Below the pieces are notes generated by a model. The model was given only the letters and a program-made list of their open reading frames with translations. It searched no databases and was not told the DNA's origin. A stretch of 45,958 nt of DNA from an uncultured Verrucomicrobiota bacterium. GTDB lineage: Bacteria > Verrucomicrobiota > Verrucomicrobiia > Chthoniobacterales > SZAS-18. Positions 9,009 through 15,847 of this stretch are shown here, one piece after another; position 1 is the stretch's first letter; every line of letters starts with the position of its first letter. Location of the stretch: positions 1 to 45,958 of the forward strand of contig CALMAQ010000037.1 in the NCBI GenBank assembly GCA_937859745.1, in the 5' to 3' direction. Both the position numbers and the translations under genes were made by a program.

Positions 9009-9443
9009 TTATGCCCGGCCGCCGCGAGTGAGCCCGCACGTCGCGCCGACGACCGCGCCGAACGCGAGCGTCAGGCAAATGGCCCGCCCGCCGCCCGCGG
9101 CGAACTCCCGCCAGTAACGCGGGGCATCGTCGCGCAGGGGATACGGCACGGCAGTGAACACCGCTCCCGGCACGCTGTAGAGCAACCCGGCCAGCGCGCC
9201 TTGGAACCCGCGGCGGCTCCGCCCCGCGCCCGGGTCCGGCAGGACGGCAACCAGCAGACCGATGCTCGCGTAGGACAAACCGAGACCCAGGCCCAGCGCG
9301 AAACGCGCCGCCGGGGCGATGGGCTGGAAAAACGGGCTCGCGCCGACCAGCAAACCCCAGACGCAACCGACGAGCAGAGGACCTTTATGAAAGTTCAAGT
9401 TCGACAGATCGCACGGATCCCGCGCCGCGTCCCGGCCGTGCAT
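9009..9443 (-). CDS. Small integral membrane protein, unknown function
   Basis: This 144-residue protein has about four hydrophobic segments: GPLLVGCVWGLLVGASPFF, FALGLGLGLSYASIGLLVAVL, FQGALAGLLYSVPGAVFTAV, and a final AICLTLAFGAVVGATCGL. No family signature is recognised. The ATG at 9443 is the nearest start before the first helix; a start further downstream, close to the helix, is also possible. It lies 227 bp upstream of the glycosidase gene on the same strand. That gap holds no convincing gene, although the plus strand is open there. Confidence 0.5.
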   Translation of the reverse strand: MHGRDAARDPCDLSNLNFHKGPLLVGCVWGLLVGASPFFQPIAPAARFALGLGLGLSYASIGLLVAVLPDPGAGRSRRGFQGALAGLLYSVPGAVFTAVPYPLRDDAPRYWREFAAGGGRAICLTLAFGAVVGATCGLTRGGRA

Positions 9444-9526
9444 CAGGCCGGCGGGGCCATGCCTGATCCGGTCCGTTGCGTTCGATGGTCGGGACGCGCA
9501 ATGTTTCCCTAGCTTCCCCCACCACC

Positions 9527-10756
9527 ATGTTTCTCTGTTCTGATCTATCATTTCACGCGCGTCATCGTTCCCGGCGTTGGGTTGCCATGATCGCCATCGG
9601 CTGTTTGCTGGTGACGCCGCCTCTTTTCCCGGCGCTCGCCGCCAGGTCCACCGGCGTTGGCGGCGTGGGGGGGGCAGGGGGAGCCCGTTATTCTCCGCCG
9701 CCCCTGAGCAATCCCTCAGCGACCGGGCGTCTCTCCCAGCCCAACGTCGCCGAACTCGACACGCTCTCCCAACTCGACCGGCTGAACACGTTGTCGGATC
9801 GTAGCTACGACATCGTCCCTCCCGCCAATCAGAACCTGACGCCGGGCGGTCCGGTGCCCGGGTATCAGACCATCCGTCTGGGCAGGGGCTACAACAACCG
9901 GCTCTACCTGGCGTGTACGGTGGCGGGCACCAAAGGCTCAATGATGCTCGACACGGGCGCGAACAACACGTCGCTTAGTGACGGGACCTATCACTTCCTG
10001 CTCGCGAGCGCTGCTGCCCGGCTGCCTGCTGGATTGCCCACGGCATTCACCATCAACGGCACGCGCGTCCCGCTCGCGGAGGCCCCCGACTACAACGTGG
10101 GCAAGTCCAACCTGGGGGCAGTGCCCGTGACGCTCATCCCGCCGCCATACCTTGCCGACGCGGGCCCGCGGGGAAGCAACGGACGCCAGTACGACGGCTT
10201 GTTGGGCGGGAACATCCTGCGCCACTACAACGCCATCATCGACTGCGGGCGGCTCGTGCTCTACCTCGACATCGACCCGGCCAGGAAGCTCAACCTGGCG
10301 GCCTCCTTTGTCAGCCACGGCTGGACGCGGGTGCCGATGCTGGATACCGGCACTCACTTCGCCGTGCCTTGTGTGCTCAACGGGCACAAGTTCCGGCTCA
10401 TCGTGGATACCGGCGCGCCGTTCACGAACCTCGACCGCCACCTCCTGGCGGAGGCGCAGATCGCTTCCCACGACCTGCCCATGCGCAGCGGCCTGATCGG
10501 CACGCAGCCGCAGAAGGTGGGGCTGGTGGAGCTGGAGCGCCTGCAAATCGGCAATTACACGGTCACGGGAGTCCAGATGACCACCACTTCGCAGTCGCTG
10601 GCCAGGTTCGGCGGCCGTCACGACACCGCCACGGACGCCCCCATCATCGGCTTGCTCGGCGGCGACGTGCTGGCGAACAACGAAGCGGTGATCGACATCG
10701 GCAACAAGGCGCTCTACCTGAAGCATCCTGAAGGCAAAGCTTCCAAGCAGCGGTAG
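9527..10756 (+). CDS. Secreted protein with two retropepsin-like aspartic protease domains
   Basis: This 409-residue protein has an N-terminal export signal (basic ARHRSRR, hydrophobic MIAIGCLLVTPPLFPALA, cleavage near ALA-AR) and a glycine/proline-rich linker. Two gag-pol-type (retropepsin-like) aspartic protease units follow. Unit 1 has MMLDTGANNTSL with the catalytic D142 and DGLLGGNILRHYNAIIDC (about 223-240). Unit 2 has LIVDTGAPFTNL with D294 and IIGLLGGDVL near the C-terminus. Because each unit carries its own DTG, the pair could form an intramolecular pseudo-dimer like pepsin. It is likely periplasmic or cell-surface. ATG 9527 gives a normal signal peptide; ATG 9587 would leave only the hydrophobic part. 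Confidence 0.8.
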   Translation: MFLCSDLSFHARHRSRRWVAMIAIGCLLVTPPLFPALAARSTGVGGVGGAGGARYSPPPLSNPSATGRLSQPNVAELDTLSQLDRLNTLSDRSYDIVPPANQNLTPGGPVPGYQTIRLGRGYNNRLYLACTVAGTKGSMMLDTGANNTSLSDGTYHFLLASAAARLPAGLPTAFTINGTRVPLAEAPDYNVGKSNLGAVPVTLIPPPYLADAGPRGSNGRQYDGLLGGNILRHYNAIIDCGRLVLYLDIDPARKLNLAASFVSHGWTRVPMLDTGTHFAVPCVLNGHKFRLIVDTGAPFTNLDRHLLAEAQIASHDLPMRSGLIGTQPQKVGLVELERLQIGNYTVTGVQMTTTSQSLARFGGRHDTATDAPIIGLLGGDVLANNEAVIDIGNKALYLKHPEGKASKQR

Positions 10757-10760
10757 CTGT

Positions 10761-10787
10761 GCCGCGCCGGGCGAACCGGCGCGCGGC
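10761..10787 (+). terminator. GC-rich hairpin after the protease gene
   Basis: GCCGCGCCGG and CCGGCGCGCGGC form an imperfect strong stem with a five-base loop, starting 4 bp after the stop codon. No T-run follows, so it is at best a Rho-assisted or weak terminator. Confidence 0.35.
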
Positions 10788-10885
10788 CGATAATGGACGA
10801 TCGTCCAGCGAGCAGACACATCCGGCGGAGTGGCGGGGACGTGGCATTCATTTTGGTCATTCGCAGCCGGAAAACGATGTCATAG

Positions 10886-10906
10886 AGTAGACTTTATAGT
10901 CGATAG
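10886..10906 (+). repeat. IS left terminal inverted repeat
   Basis: This 21-base sequence begins AGTAGACTTTATAG and is the exact reverse complement of 11880-11900. Confidence 0.9.
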
Positions 10907-10945
10907 GGATTGACGCGGTTTGCGGCGGGGTAGCGGGACCTTTGC

Positions 10946-11851
10946 TCAGGCACGGGCGGCCACCCGCAGGTTGTGCAGGCCGCTGGCCGCGAGCACGACT
11001 TGATCGATCATCCCGGCTCGCCAATTGCGAAAGGTGTCGGCCACGACGTGGCAACGCTTCACCCCAGCGATGGCGTGTTCGACCGTGACCCGCACCTTGC
11101 TGATGACCTGGTTGATGGTCTTCTGGATGGGATGGAGTTCACGCCCGCGTGGTTTCTTCTTGGGCTGGAGAGTAGCAATGCCCGGCGGTTCGTGGCCCTG
11201 GAAGCCCGTGTCCTTGAGCAACAGCGTGTCGGGTGGGTACGTCAACCCGCTCTCGTCGGCCAGCTTCTTGTCGTGCACGCTGCCCGGAGCAGTGGGTCCA
11301 AGGTAAACGACTCGCCGCTCGTGGCTGGTGACGAGCAGGTTCTTCTTGCGATGCGCTTTCTTCTTGCCGCTGTAGTCGTCTTTTTTGCGCTGCTTGTCTT
11401 TGGGCCGGCGGATGGGTCGCTCGGCTCCATCGATAATCAGCAGGCGCAGTTCAGGCACTTCGGCCAACAACTTCTCCAGGTCAGCGGGCCGCCGGGCGGG
11501 CAGCACCAACTCGCGGCCCAGCGCGGCGTTGACCAGGGGCGTGAGCCGTCCGATCCACAGGCACACCTGCGGCTGGCTCAGGCCAAAGAGCAAGCCCATG
11601 ACCTCCTGAAGCGGGTAGCACTTGAAGTAGAAGAGCACGAAGAAGAGCCGGGCCTTGGGCGTGGACAGCACGCCCGGGTTGCCGGTGGTCCCCGGTGCCC
11701 GTTGACGCTCTTGACCAAAGCGGTTGAACCGCCCACGTCGCACCTGGCTTTCCTGCTCAAAGGCGGCCAGCAACCGGGCGAACTCGCCCGCTTCCAGGCT
11801 GGTCAACGCACGCAGGAGCCTGGGTTTGCGGAAAACAGCTTCCATGTCCAT
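10946..11851 (-). CDS. IS5-family DDE transposase (DDE_Tnp_4 type)
   Basis: This 301-residue transposase is intact. The N-terminal helix-turn-helix part includes KARLFFVLFYFKCYP and GLLFGLSQPQVCLWI (66-100). The catalytic triad is D141 in LLIIDGAERPI, D214 in LLKDTGFQG and E259 in RVTVEHAIAGVKR. The basic YSGKKKAHRKK after the first Asp is typical of IS5-type (HARBI1-like) enzymes. It fills the IS apart from about 50 bp at each end. Single-frame coding means that no programmed frameshift is needed. The full length and complete triad suggest a recently active copy. Confidence 0.95.
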   Translation of the reverse strand: MDMEAVFRKPRLLRALTSLEAGEFARLLAAFEQESQVRRGRFNRFGQERQRAPGTTGNPGVLSTPKARLFFVLFYFKCYPLQEVMGLLFGLSQPQVCLWIGRLTPLVNAALGRELVLPARRPADLEKLLAEVPELRLLIIDGAERPIRRPKDKQRKKDDYSGKKKAHRKKNLLVTSHERRVVYLGPTAPGSVHDKKLADESGLTYPPDTLLLKDTGFQGHEPPGIATLQPKKKPRGRELHPIQKTINQVISKVRVTVEHAIAGVKRCHVVADTFRNWRAGMIDQVVLAASGLHNLRVAARA

Positions 11852-11879
11852 GCTCCCTGCTTACCAGACGCTGCAAATT

Positions 11880-11900
11880 CTATCGACTATAAAGTCTACT
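11880..11900 (-). repeat. IS right terminal inverted repeat
   Basis: This 21-base sequence is the exact reverse complement of 10886-10906. Confidence 0.9.
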
Positions 11901-12421
11901 GTACTTAGCTTCAACCCGTTACGGAGCGCGATGGTTTCCAGGTTCATCGTCCGCGCCATGCGTTCGAGTTTGAGGCGGCTTTTGCGATAGCCATGGATGT
12001 GGGCAGGCGTGATCTTGTCCACGCGCACGCCGCCGATGTGGGCGATCCAGCGATTGATGGCCTGCCGTTCGATCCCTTGCATACCCATCTTTTTGGCCAA
12101 GAAAACCTCGCTGGCCAGATGCTCGTAGGCGTAATCGTCGAAGCAGGGACGACGGCCTGTCTGGGGCAAGTTGCTGTCTCGGCGCTCTGTGCGCTTGCGT
12201 TCGAGTTTTGCCTCGGCGTCGTTTAGAGTGTCGGCGTTAGGCGGCCGCCGCCGCAGAGTCGTGCACCCGTTGCCCAGGTCAACCCGCAACTGCACGTACG
12301 TAGTACCGGCCATTTTTCTGCCAGAACCCGACCACTTTGCGCTTGCGGCTGTCGAATACTGGCGCGAAGCTCTGCCCGTGTTCGCTGCTTCGTTTGTCGC
12401 TTCCCGTTGAGCCGCCTTCGT
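11901..12421 (-). pseudogene. 5' part of a second tyrosine integrase, truncated by the IS
   Basis: The translated remnant aligns with the N-terminal 170 residues of the intact integrase at 34456-35622. Both share VDLGNG, ERKRTERRD, ASEVFLAKK, GIERQAINRWIAH, GGVRVDKITPAHIHG and TIALRN.LKL. I estimate three quarters or more of residues identical, so it comes from a related but distinct element. The position of the start codon is ACG instead of ATG (12419-12421). All catalytic residues (the C-terminal domain) are gone because the IS begins at LKL. It cannot encode an active recombinase, and it marks an earlier insertion at the same tRNA site. Confidence 0.85.
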
Positions 12422-12513
12422 GGTGTAACAGTAGCCCAAAACGTAGCACCGACACAACAGATTATTTCGCTTGTCCTGTGTGACTCACTCGGGCAGAACG
12501 AAACAAAGTTGCC

Positions 12514-12553
12514 GCCGGCGTGGCGAAATTGGCAGACGCACTAGACTCAAAAT
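12514..12553 (+). pseudogene. 5' half of tRNA-Leu(CAA), disrupted by element insertion
   Basis: Forty bases match the acceptor strand, D arm, anticodon stem and anticodon loop of the intact tRNA-Leu at 35715-35798. There is one difference (A12540 versus G35741, tRNA position 26). After CTAGACTCAAAAT the sequence diverges into the element, so the 3' half, variable arm and T arm are missing. It is the left attachment junction rather than a working tRNA. Confidence 0.9.
12541..12553 (+). repeat. attL core (13-bp direct repeat CTAGACTCAAAAT)
   Basis: This sequence is identical to 35742-35754. The identity continues leftward for a further 29 bases after one mismatch, but stops at the right edge, which defines the crossover limit in the anticodon arm. 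Confidence 0.8.
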
Positions 12554-12574
12554 TGTGTCTTTAGCGGTTTTAAG

Positions 12575-12588
12575 GCGTTGCTTGGCGT
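12575..12588 (+). repeat. 14-bp motif GCGTTGCTTGGCGT, copy 1
   Basis: This motif lies 22 bp inside the attL core. Exact copies occur at 15395-15408 (inverted) and 33549-33562 (same strand). Three exact copies of a 14-mer within one element are unlikely by chance. Confidence 0.7.
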
Positions 12589-12658
12589 AATTTTGACGAT
12601 TGCTAACCCCTGAAAATGCGCCACTTAAGCGCGCAAACCCCTGATTTTGCGCTGATTC

Positions 12659-12693
12659 GTGCTACGGGCACGGTGTAGCACAAACTGTAGCAC
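12659..12693 (+). repeat. Putative left integrase arm sites (GTAGCAC repeats)
   Basis: GTGCTAC at 12659-12665 is inverted relative to two direct GTAGCAC copies at 12675-12681 and 12687-12693, spaced 12 bp apart. The same pair with the same 12-bp period lies upstream of both integrase copies (35632-35650, and 12431-12449 with one mismatch). Their position about 105-140 bp inside the core fits arm-type integrase or excisionase sites. Confidence 0.55.
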
Positions 12694-12744
12694 GGGCTTT
12701 TGCTCAAACGTGCGATGCGGCACCTTGTGGGAGTCGTTTAGGCT

Positions 12745-12824
12745 ACGAATTAAACGAATTTGACGAATTAAGGGCGTTTCTCCTCTGAGGAGTTCATTCG
12801 TAGCGGGTACGAACGGTACGAATT
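12745..12824 (+). repeat. ACGAATT iterons
   Basis: ACGAATT occurs at 12745, 12754 and 12763 with a 9-bp period, and again at 12818. The cluster sits just ahead of a gene remnant in an otherwise gene-free left end (12554-12771). It could be a protein-binding array or an old replication or control region. Confidence 0.4.
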
Positions 12825-13158
12825 AACCTCCCCCCCGTTCGCCTGGCGTGCCCAGCTTGGGGAGGAGACCATCCGGCACGCGACGGAAATCAAGCTGCGG
12901 GCAGAGCGTAAGGCGGGGGAGATTCTGAAGGAGACGCCGAAGAACGAGGGGGCAAAAGGCAATCCCTTTGGCCAAGGTGCTGAAGTTGTGCGGTCCCAAA
13001 ATGGAACCGCACAAAGGCCAAAGCTCGCCGACCTCGGCGTCACGAAAAAGGAGTCAAGCCGTTACCAGAAGCTAGCCAGCATTCCGGCTGAAAAGTTTGA
13101 AGAGGTTACTGTTGACGGTTTGGCTCTTTCTCGACCTACGAGGACGGTACTAGGATAA
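12772..13158 (+). pseudogene. Remnant of a phage-type protein of unknown function (start lost)
   Basis: The frame is open from 12772 to TAA 13156 but has no ATG, GTG or TTG near its 5' end. From 12841 it reads like a widespread phage and island protein: ATEIKLRAERKAGEILKE, then ADLGVTKKESSRYQKLASIP followed by EKFEEV. In that family a charged RAERKAGE helix is followed by a helix-turn-helix-like LG(I/V)TK..SS..QKLA segment, suggesting DNA binding. The 5' part seems to be lost near the element end, so this is probably decayed. Confidence 0.55.
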
Positions 13159-13161
13159 ACA

Positions 13162-13764
13162 TTAACTACGCGCTACTCCTTCGCGTAATCGTGTCAGATG
13201 GACAGAAAGCTTAAAAAGGAACAGGTAGAACCCGTAATCGCTCAAAGTAAACAGACGATTGGCAAGCAGTTCATCAAGCGGCAATGTTTGCAGATCGCAA
13301 TTATTTACCCGATCAAGCAAAGCTATCGCCTCGTAACCAAGGCCGGGACTTGCGGGTAGATAAAACATGCCTGAGTGCCTTTGACGTTTGATTTCTGCAA
13401 GATGATCTTCCATTTCAACTCCTGTTTGGCTTTGGATCATCTCTTTGTATTTTCCGAACTGGATGATCGGACAATAAAGCAGACGTGGTCCGAGCAACCG
13501 TCTGTTCTCGGGCGCTACATCGCATGTGTTCGAGAGCACCAAAACTCGCGCCTTTTTGATCGTCGGATCAGGCAGGTTAGATACCCACACATCAGCAAGT
13601 GCATCGCCCTGAAAAATCGTCCTTGTGTTGATGAGCCGAGACGTGAACATGCGGTCATCTATGTTCTCAGGAAATTGTTTAAGTTCCTTAAAGAGATTGG
13701 TTTGCCCTTCGAGCGAAAGGTATTTCGGGAGGTAGGTCCGAAATTCCTCAAAGGAATTCTCCAT
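13162..13764 (-). CDS. Unknown protein, third gene of an AT-richer three-gene operon
   Basis: This 200-residue protein matches no family I can name with confidence. A central segment reads FQGDALADVWVSNLP, then RVLVLSNTCDV (about 72-82), then LLYCPIIQFGKY. A VLVLSNTCD core of this kind occurs in scattered hypothetical proteins. The pattern GD followed by VLVLSN weakly recalls the N-terminal strand of PemK/MazF-like folds, but the rest does not support that assignment. The C-terminus is hydrophobic and aromatic (LSDYGFYLFLFKLSVHLTRL). It lies 6 bp downstream of the second operon gene, so the genes are cotranscribed. Its base composition is clearly AT-richer than the chromosome, indicating transfer. 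Confidence 0.65.
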   Translation of the reverse strand: MENSFEEFRTYLPKYLSLEGQTNLFKELKQFPENIDDRMFTSRLINTRTIFQGDALADVWVSNLPDPTIKKARVLVLSNTCDVAPENRRLLGPRLLYCPIIQFGKYKEMIQSQTGVEMEDHLAEIKRQRHSGMFYLPASPGLGYEAIALLDRVNNCDLQTLPLDELLANRLFTLSDYGFYLFLFKLSVHLTRLREGVARS

Positions 13765-13770
13765 ATTTAC

Positions 13771-14277
13771 TTATAGTAAATCCCAGAAATGTTTGTTCAG
13801 CACATCAATCGCGAACTGCGGGGTTTTAACAACCTCCGTATTCAGCTTTTCTGCAAATTCGCTAATGTTGCTTAGCTGTGTTACCTCACTAATAACTGTT
13901 CCATGCGTGTCAACCTCATCAATGAGAACCATCCCAGTTGGCTGAACGCTCAATTCAGCAGCCACGTGAGAAAAGGCTTGATCAAATTCAAGAGGTCGCG
14001 TGTCGAACTCATTCGTCTGAGTTCCCCCGCTGAATAGCACTAGGGCACAAGCCCCATATATCAGTGTTCTGTGTAATATAGGGAACAGAACCGGTTCAGT
14101 TGATGTTACTTTTGGTTCAATCGGTAATGCGGTCACTGCAATACGCTGTCGAGTATCATTTTGCACCTTTCTGCTGCCATGAGCCACGGCAGAGAGATAT
14201 TCCCGCGTGACCCATCCGTCCGAATGAGGAAAGTCAATGGTGTAACGAGGTAGAGTGGTAATCTCTGCTGGCTTCAT
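13771..14277 (-). CDS. Unknown protein, second gene of the three-gene operon
   Basis: This 168-residue protein has no recognised domain. ATG 14277 overlaps the TGA of the upstream gene in an ATGA junction, strong evidence for translational coupling and for this start (an earlier in-frame ATG at 14325 would overlap by about 50 bp). Visible features are a hydrophobic stretch LIYGACALVLFSGG (about 85-98) that could be one membrane segment or a buried helix, an acidic segment around LEFDQAFSHVAAELS, and a C-terminal NKHFWDLL. The composition is AT-rich like its partners. Confidence 0.65.
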   Translation of the reverse strand: MKPAEITTLPRYTIDFPHSDGWVTREYLSAVAHGSRKVQNDTRQRIAVTALPIEPKVTSTEPVLFPILHRTLIYGACALVLFSGGTQTNEFDTRPLEFDQAFSHVAAELSVQPTGMVLIDEVDTHGTVISEVTQLSNISEFAEKLNTEVVKTPQFAIDVLNKHFWDLL

Positions 14278-15014
14278 GACAGGGCACTGGTAATTTGTCG
14301 GGTAAGATCCAAGACTTCTTTCCAACGGTCCACATAGTCGGACACTTTGTCGCCGGGCTGTAAATCGCGGTGGAAATTGATAATTGCGTACATGCCAGGT
14401 ATTCCTGGTTTGACAGGGAATCCTTGTGGCGGAGCGAACCCTGCGGGGAACTCGAATATTTTGGCGTCAACGCTGGCATTTACGGTAAAGCCAAGCGCGA
14501 CGAAACGAAACGATGTGCCGAACAAAATCTTGTTGTCAGCAGCAAATTGTGCCTTGGCAAGTCTCGGCGGGCAGAACAGTTGTCGCGAAAGATCCTCCAT
14601 GTTCTTCCCCAGAGGATTAGGCAAAATTGCTCCTAGATTGAATCCGAGTGCCTTGATTTCAGTGCCTGGAAAAGCACCAACGCATATATGGAGGAGCTTG
14701 AGCAGAAGGTTCGGCGCGATCTCTCGTTCCATCGTGGTCACAGCGATTTGTACCCGGTCAGGAACAATCCATATCTGAAATTGCGAACTGACGACGTGCA
14801 CAAATCCTCCGGCGAGGGTAAGTTGTGCATTAGCATCAATCTTGAAAAGCTCGCTGTTTTTGAACCAAGCCCGATCTACGGCAGTGAGATTTAACGGACT
14901 GGTCACCAAGACAGCTACGAAGTCCCAAAAAACGACTTCGCTGAACGTTGACGCGACGGAGGCATCAGGTTCGACTGACGTTCTTAGGTTTGCGGTCGCG
15001 GATCCAGAGGACAT
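14274..15014 (-). CDS. Unknown protein, first gene of the three-gene operon
   Basis: This 246-residue protein has no recognised family. It starts with a Ser/Thr-rich segment, then VVFWDFVAVLVTSPLNLT. The middle alternates hydrophobic strands (FQIWIVPDRVQIAV, LLLKLLHICVGAF, FRFVALGFTVNAS) typical of a mixed alpha/beta cytoplasmic protein. The end is DRWKEVLDLTRQITSALS. It leads an operon of three same-strand genes spaced -4 and 6 bp. The start at 15014 is uncertain because no clear Shine-Dalgarno is seen. The conserved order, AT-rich composition and place near the element end suggest an accessory module such as defence or toxin-antitoxin, which is inference only. Confidence 0.65.
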   Translation of the reverse strand: MSSGSATANLRTSVEPDASVASTFSEVVFWDFVAVLVTSPLNLTAVDRAWFKNSELFKIDANAQLTLAGGFVHVVSSQFQIWIVPDRVQIAVTTMEREIAPNLLLKLLHICVGAFPGTEIKALGFNLGAILPNPLGKNMEDLSRQLFCPPRLAKAQFAADNKILFGTSFRFVALGFTVNASVDAKIFEFPAGFAPPQGFPVKPGIPGMYAIINFHRDLQPGDKVSDYVDRWKEVLDLTRQITSALS

Positions 15015-15394
15015 AAAAAAAAGCAGGGACTTAGAATCTGAGCAATTTCGCTCACAGTCGACAGAAACTTAGCTCCTCTTTTCGCCAAATCTAGTCGGAC
15101 CCAGCAAGTCTAAAACTTGGCACCTTTTCTTTGATCTGCATCCTGGTACGTCCCGAGGACCCGTATTCTCTGCGAATATTATGCCAAAAGACCGAGCGTC
15201 GGCCTCAACTTTAGAGGAGCCAAAAGGGTAAATCTACCAAGGCGGAGAGCATGGTTAGTCATGCTCCAACCCAGCCAATGCAGGAAAATGGCCGATTAGC
15301 TTGGGAGTGAATTCCGGAGGAAATTACCCTTTGGATCGGCAACTCTATCACTCGCACTAGCTCTGTCACCGACGGGCTGGTGCAACGCAAAAAC

Positions 15395-15408
15395 ACGCCA
15401 AGCAACGC
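15395..15408 (-). repeat. 14-bp motif GCGTTGCTTGGCGT, copy 2 (inverted)
   Basis: The plus strand reads ACGCCAAGCAACGC. With copy 1 it forms an inverted pair that brackets 12575-15408, which contains the gene remnant and the whole three-gene operon. Confidence 0.7.
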
Positions 15409-15427
15409 ATTTTGCCGTTGACGTAAC

Positions 15428-15442
15428 TAATTGACTCAATTA
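15428..15442. promoter_or_regulatory. Perfect palindrome TAATTGACTCAATTA, candidate operator
   Basis: The half-sites TAATTGA and TCAATTA flank one central C. TTGACG at 15418-15423 followed 17 bp later by TACTTT could be a weak promoter overlapped by the palindrome. Its place 115 bp upstream of the HTH gene suggests binding by that regulator; this is inferred. Confidence 0.45.
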
Positions 15443-15460
15443 CTTTGAGGGCGAAAAGAA

Positions 15461-15491
15461 GGTCGGTAAGTGCTGAAGACACCTACCGACC
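15461..15491 (+). promoter_or_regulatory. Strong hairpin in the HTH gene leader
   Basis: GGTCGGTA (15461-15468) pairs with TACCGACC (15484-15491), and an inner GTG/CAC extends the stem after one mismatch. No T-run follows. It lies in the probable 5' leader of the HTH gene, suggesting a leader structure or attenuator, or a second protein site. Confidence 0.45.
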
Positions 15492-15557
15492 GGATGAACC
15501 AAAACCAGACACGTTCAAATGAAAGGACTCAGTTCATGGTAAACTTAAAGACCACGA

Positions 15558-15839
15558 GTGGAATTGGCAACCGAAATCAAGGCAGCCCGGACCGCGCTCG
15601 GGCTCACGCAAGAACAGGCTTCGAAAGCCTGGGATGTGCCTTTGCCGACCCTCCGTCAGTGGGAGCAAAACGTACACAAGCCACGCGGGCTTGCGTTGAA
15701 GATGCTCCGCCAGATCCTCGACGCCGCCCTGTCGGCGGCCAAGCCAACAGCCCCGGCCTCTTCGGAGTGCCCACCGTCACCGGACGACCCCGCCGCTACG
15801 GCCAAATCGCCGCGTTCCAAGCGTCGCCCTCGCGCCTGA
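15558..15839 (+). CDS. XRE-like helix-turn-helix transcriptional regulator
   Basis: This 93-residue protein has an N-terminal HTH of the XRE/Cro type: ARTALGLTQEQASKAWDVPL then LRQWEQNVHKPRG (residues 10-44), where LGLTQEQASKAW and PTLRQWE are the two recognition-fold helices. The C-terminal half is a Pro/Ala/Ser-rich tail ending in basic SKRRPRA. The start is GTG 15558, because the in-frame ATG at 15519 runs into a stop. It is a likely repressor of the element's early or cargo genes, and the palindrome upstream fits autoregulation. It opens the rightward run of small genes. Confidence 0.75.
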   Translation: MELATEIKAARTALGLTQEQASKAWDVPLPTLRQWEQNVHKPRGLALKMLRQILDAALSAAKPTAPASSECPPSPDDPAATAKSPRSKRRPRA

Positions 15840-15847
15840 CGCCCGCC

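Larger units (their letters stand above)
10886..11900. mobile_element. IS5-family insertion sequence, 1015 bp
   Basis: Perfect 21-bp terminal inverted repeats bound the element: AGTAGACTTTATAGTCGATA plus G at 10886-10906 and its complement at 11880-11900. It contains one leftward DDE transposase gene. One further base on each side (G on the left, complement of C on the right) breaks the match, and TA dinucleotides lie just outside, compatible with a TA target duplication but not proof of one. The right side of the IS cuts the integrase remnant, but the missing integrase 3' part is not on the left side. The insertion was therefore accompanied or followed by a deletion of neighbouring DNA. Confidence 0.9.
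15015..15557. other. Intergenic control region between divergent units
   Basis: No gene is visible. It separates the leftward three-gene operon from the rightward HTH regulator and so must hold both promoters. It contains one copy of the 14-bp element motif (15395-15408), a perfect palindrome (15428-15442) and a strong hairpin (15461-15491). An imperfect long-range inverted pair CCAAAAGGGTAA / TTACCCTTTGG (near 15219 and 15324) is also present. Confidence 0.5.

Noticed and set aside
8224-9117. Long plus-strand open frame across the glycosidase 5' end and the following gap
   Set aside because: Most of it is antisense to the glycosidase and the membrane gene. The part unique to the gap (8785-9005) looks somewhat protein-like but matches nothing, and it runs straight into the antisense of the next gene.
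10881-11905. Confident target-site duplication for the IS
   Set aside because: Only a TA dinucleotide matches on both sides, which is expected by chance, and the flanks do not rejoin into one gene.
13162-13764. PemK/MazF toxin identity for the third gene of the AT-rich operon
   Set aside because: Only a GD...VLVLSN pattern is shared; the length and the rest of the sequence do not fit the family.
15470-15847. Longer plus-strand frame overlapping the HTH gene
   Set aside because: It overlaps the HTH coding sequence in another frame and is unlike protein there; only its last part from ATG 15848 is packed like a gene.
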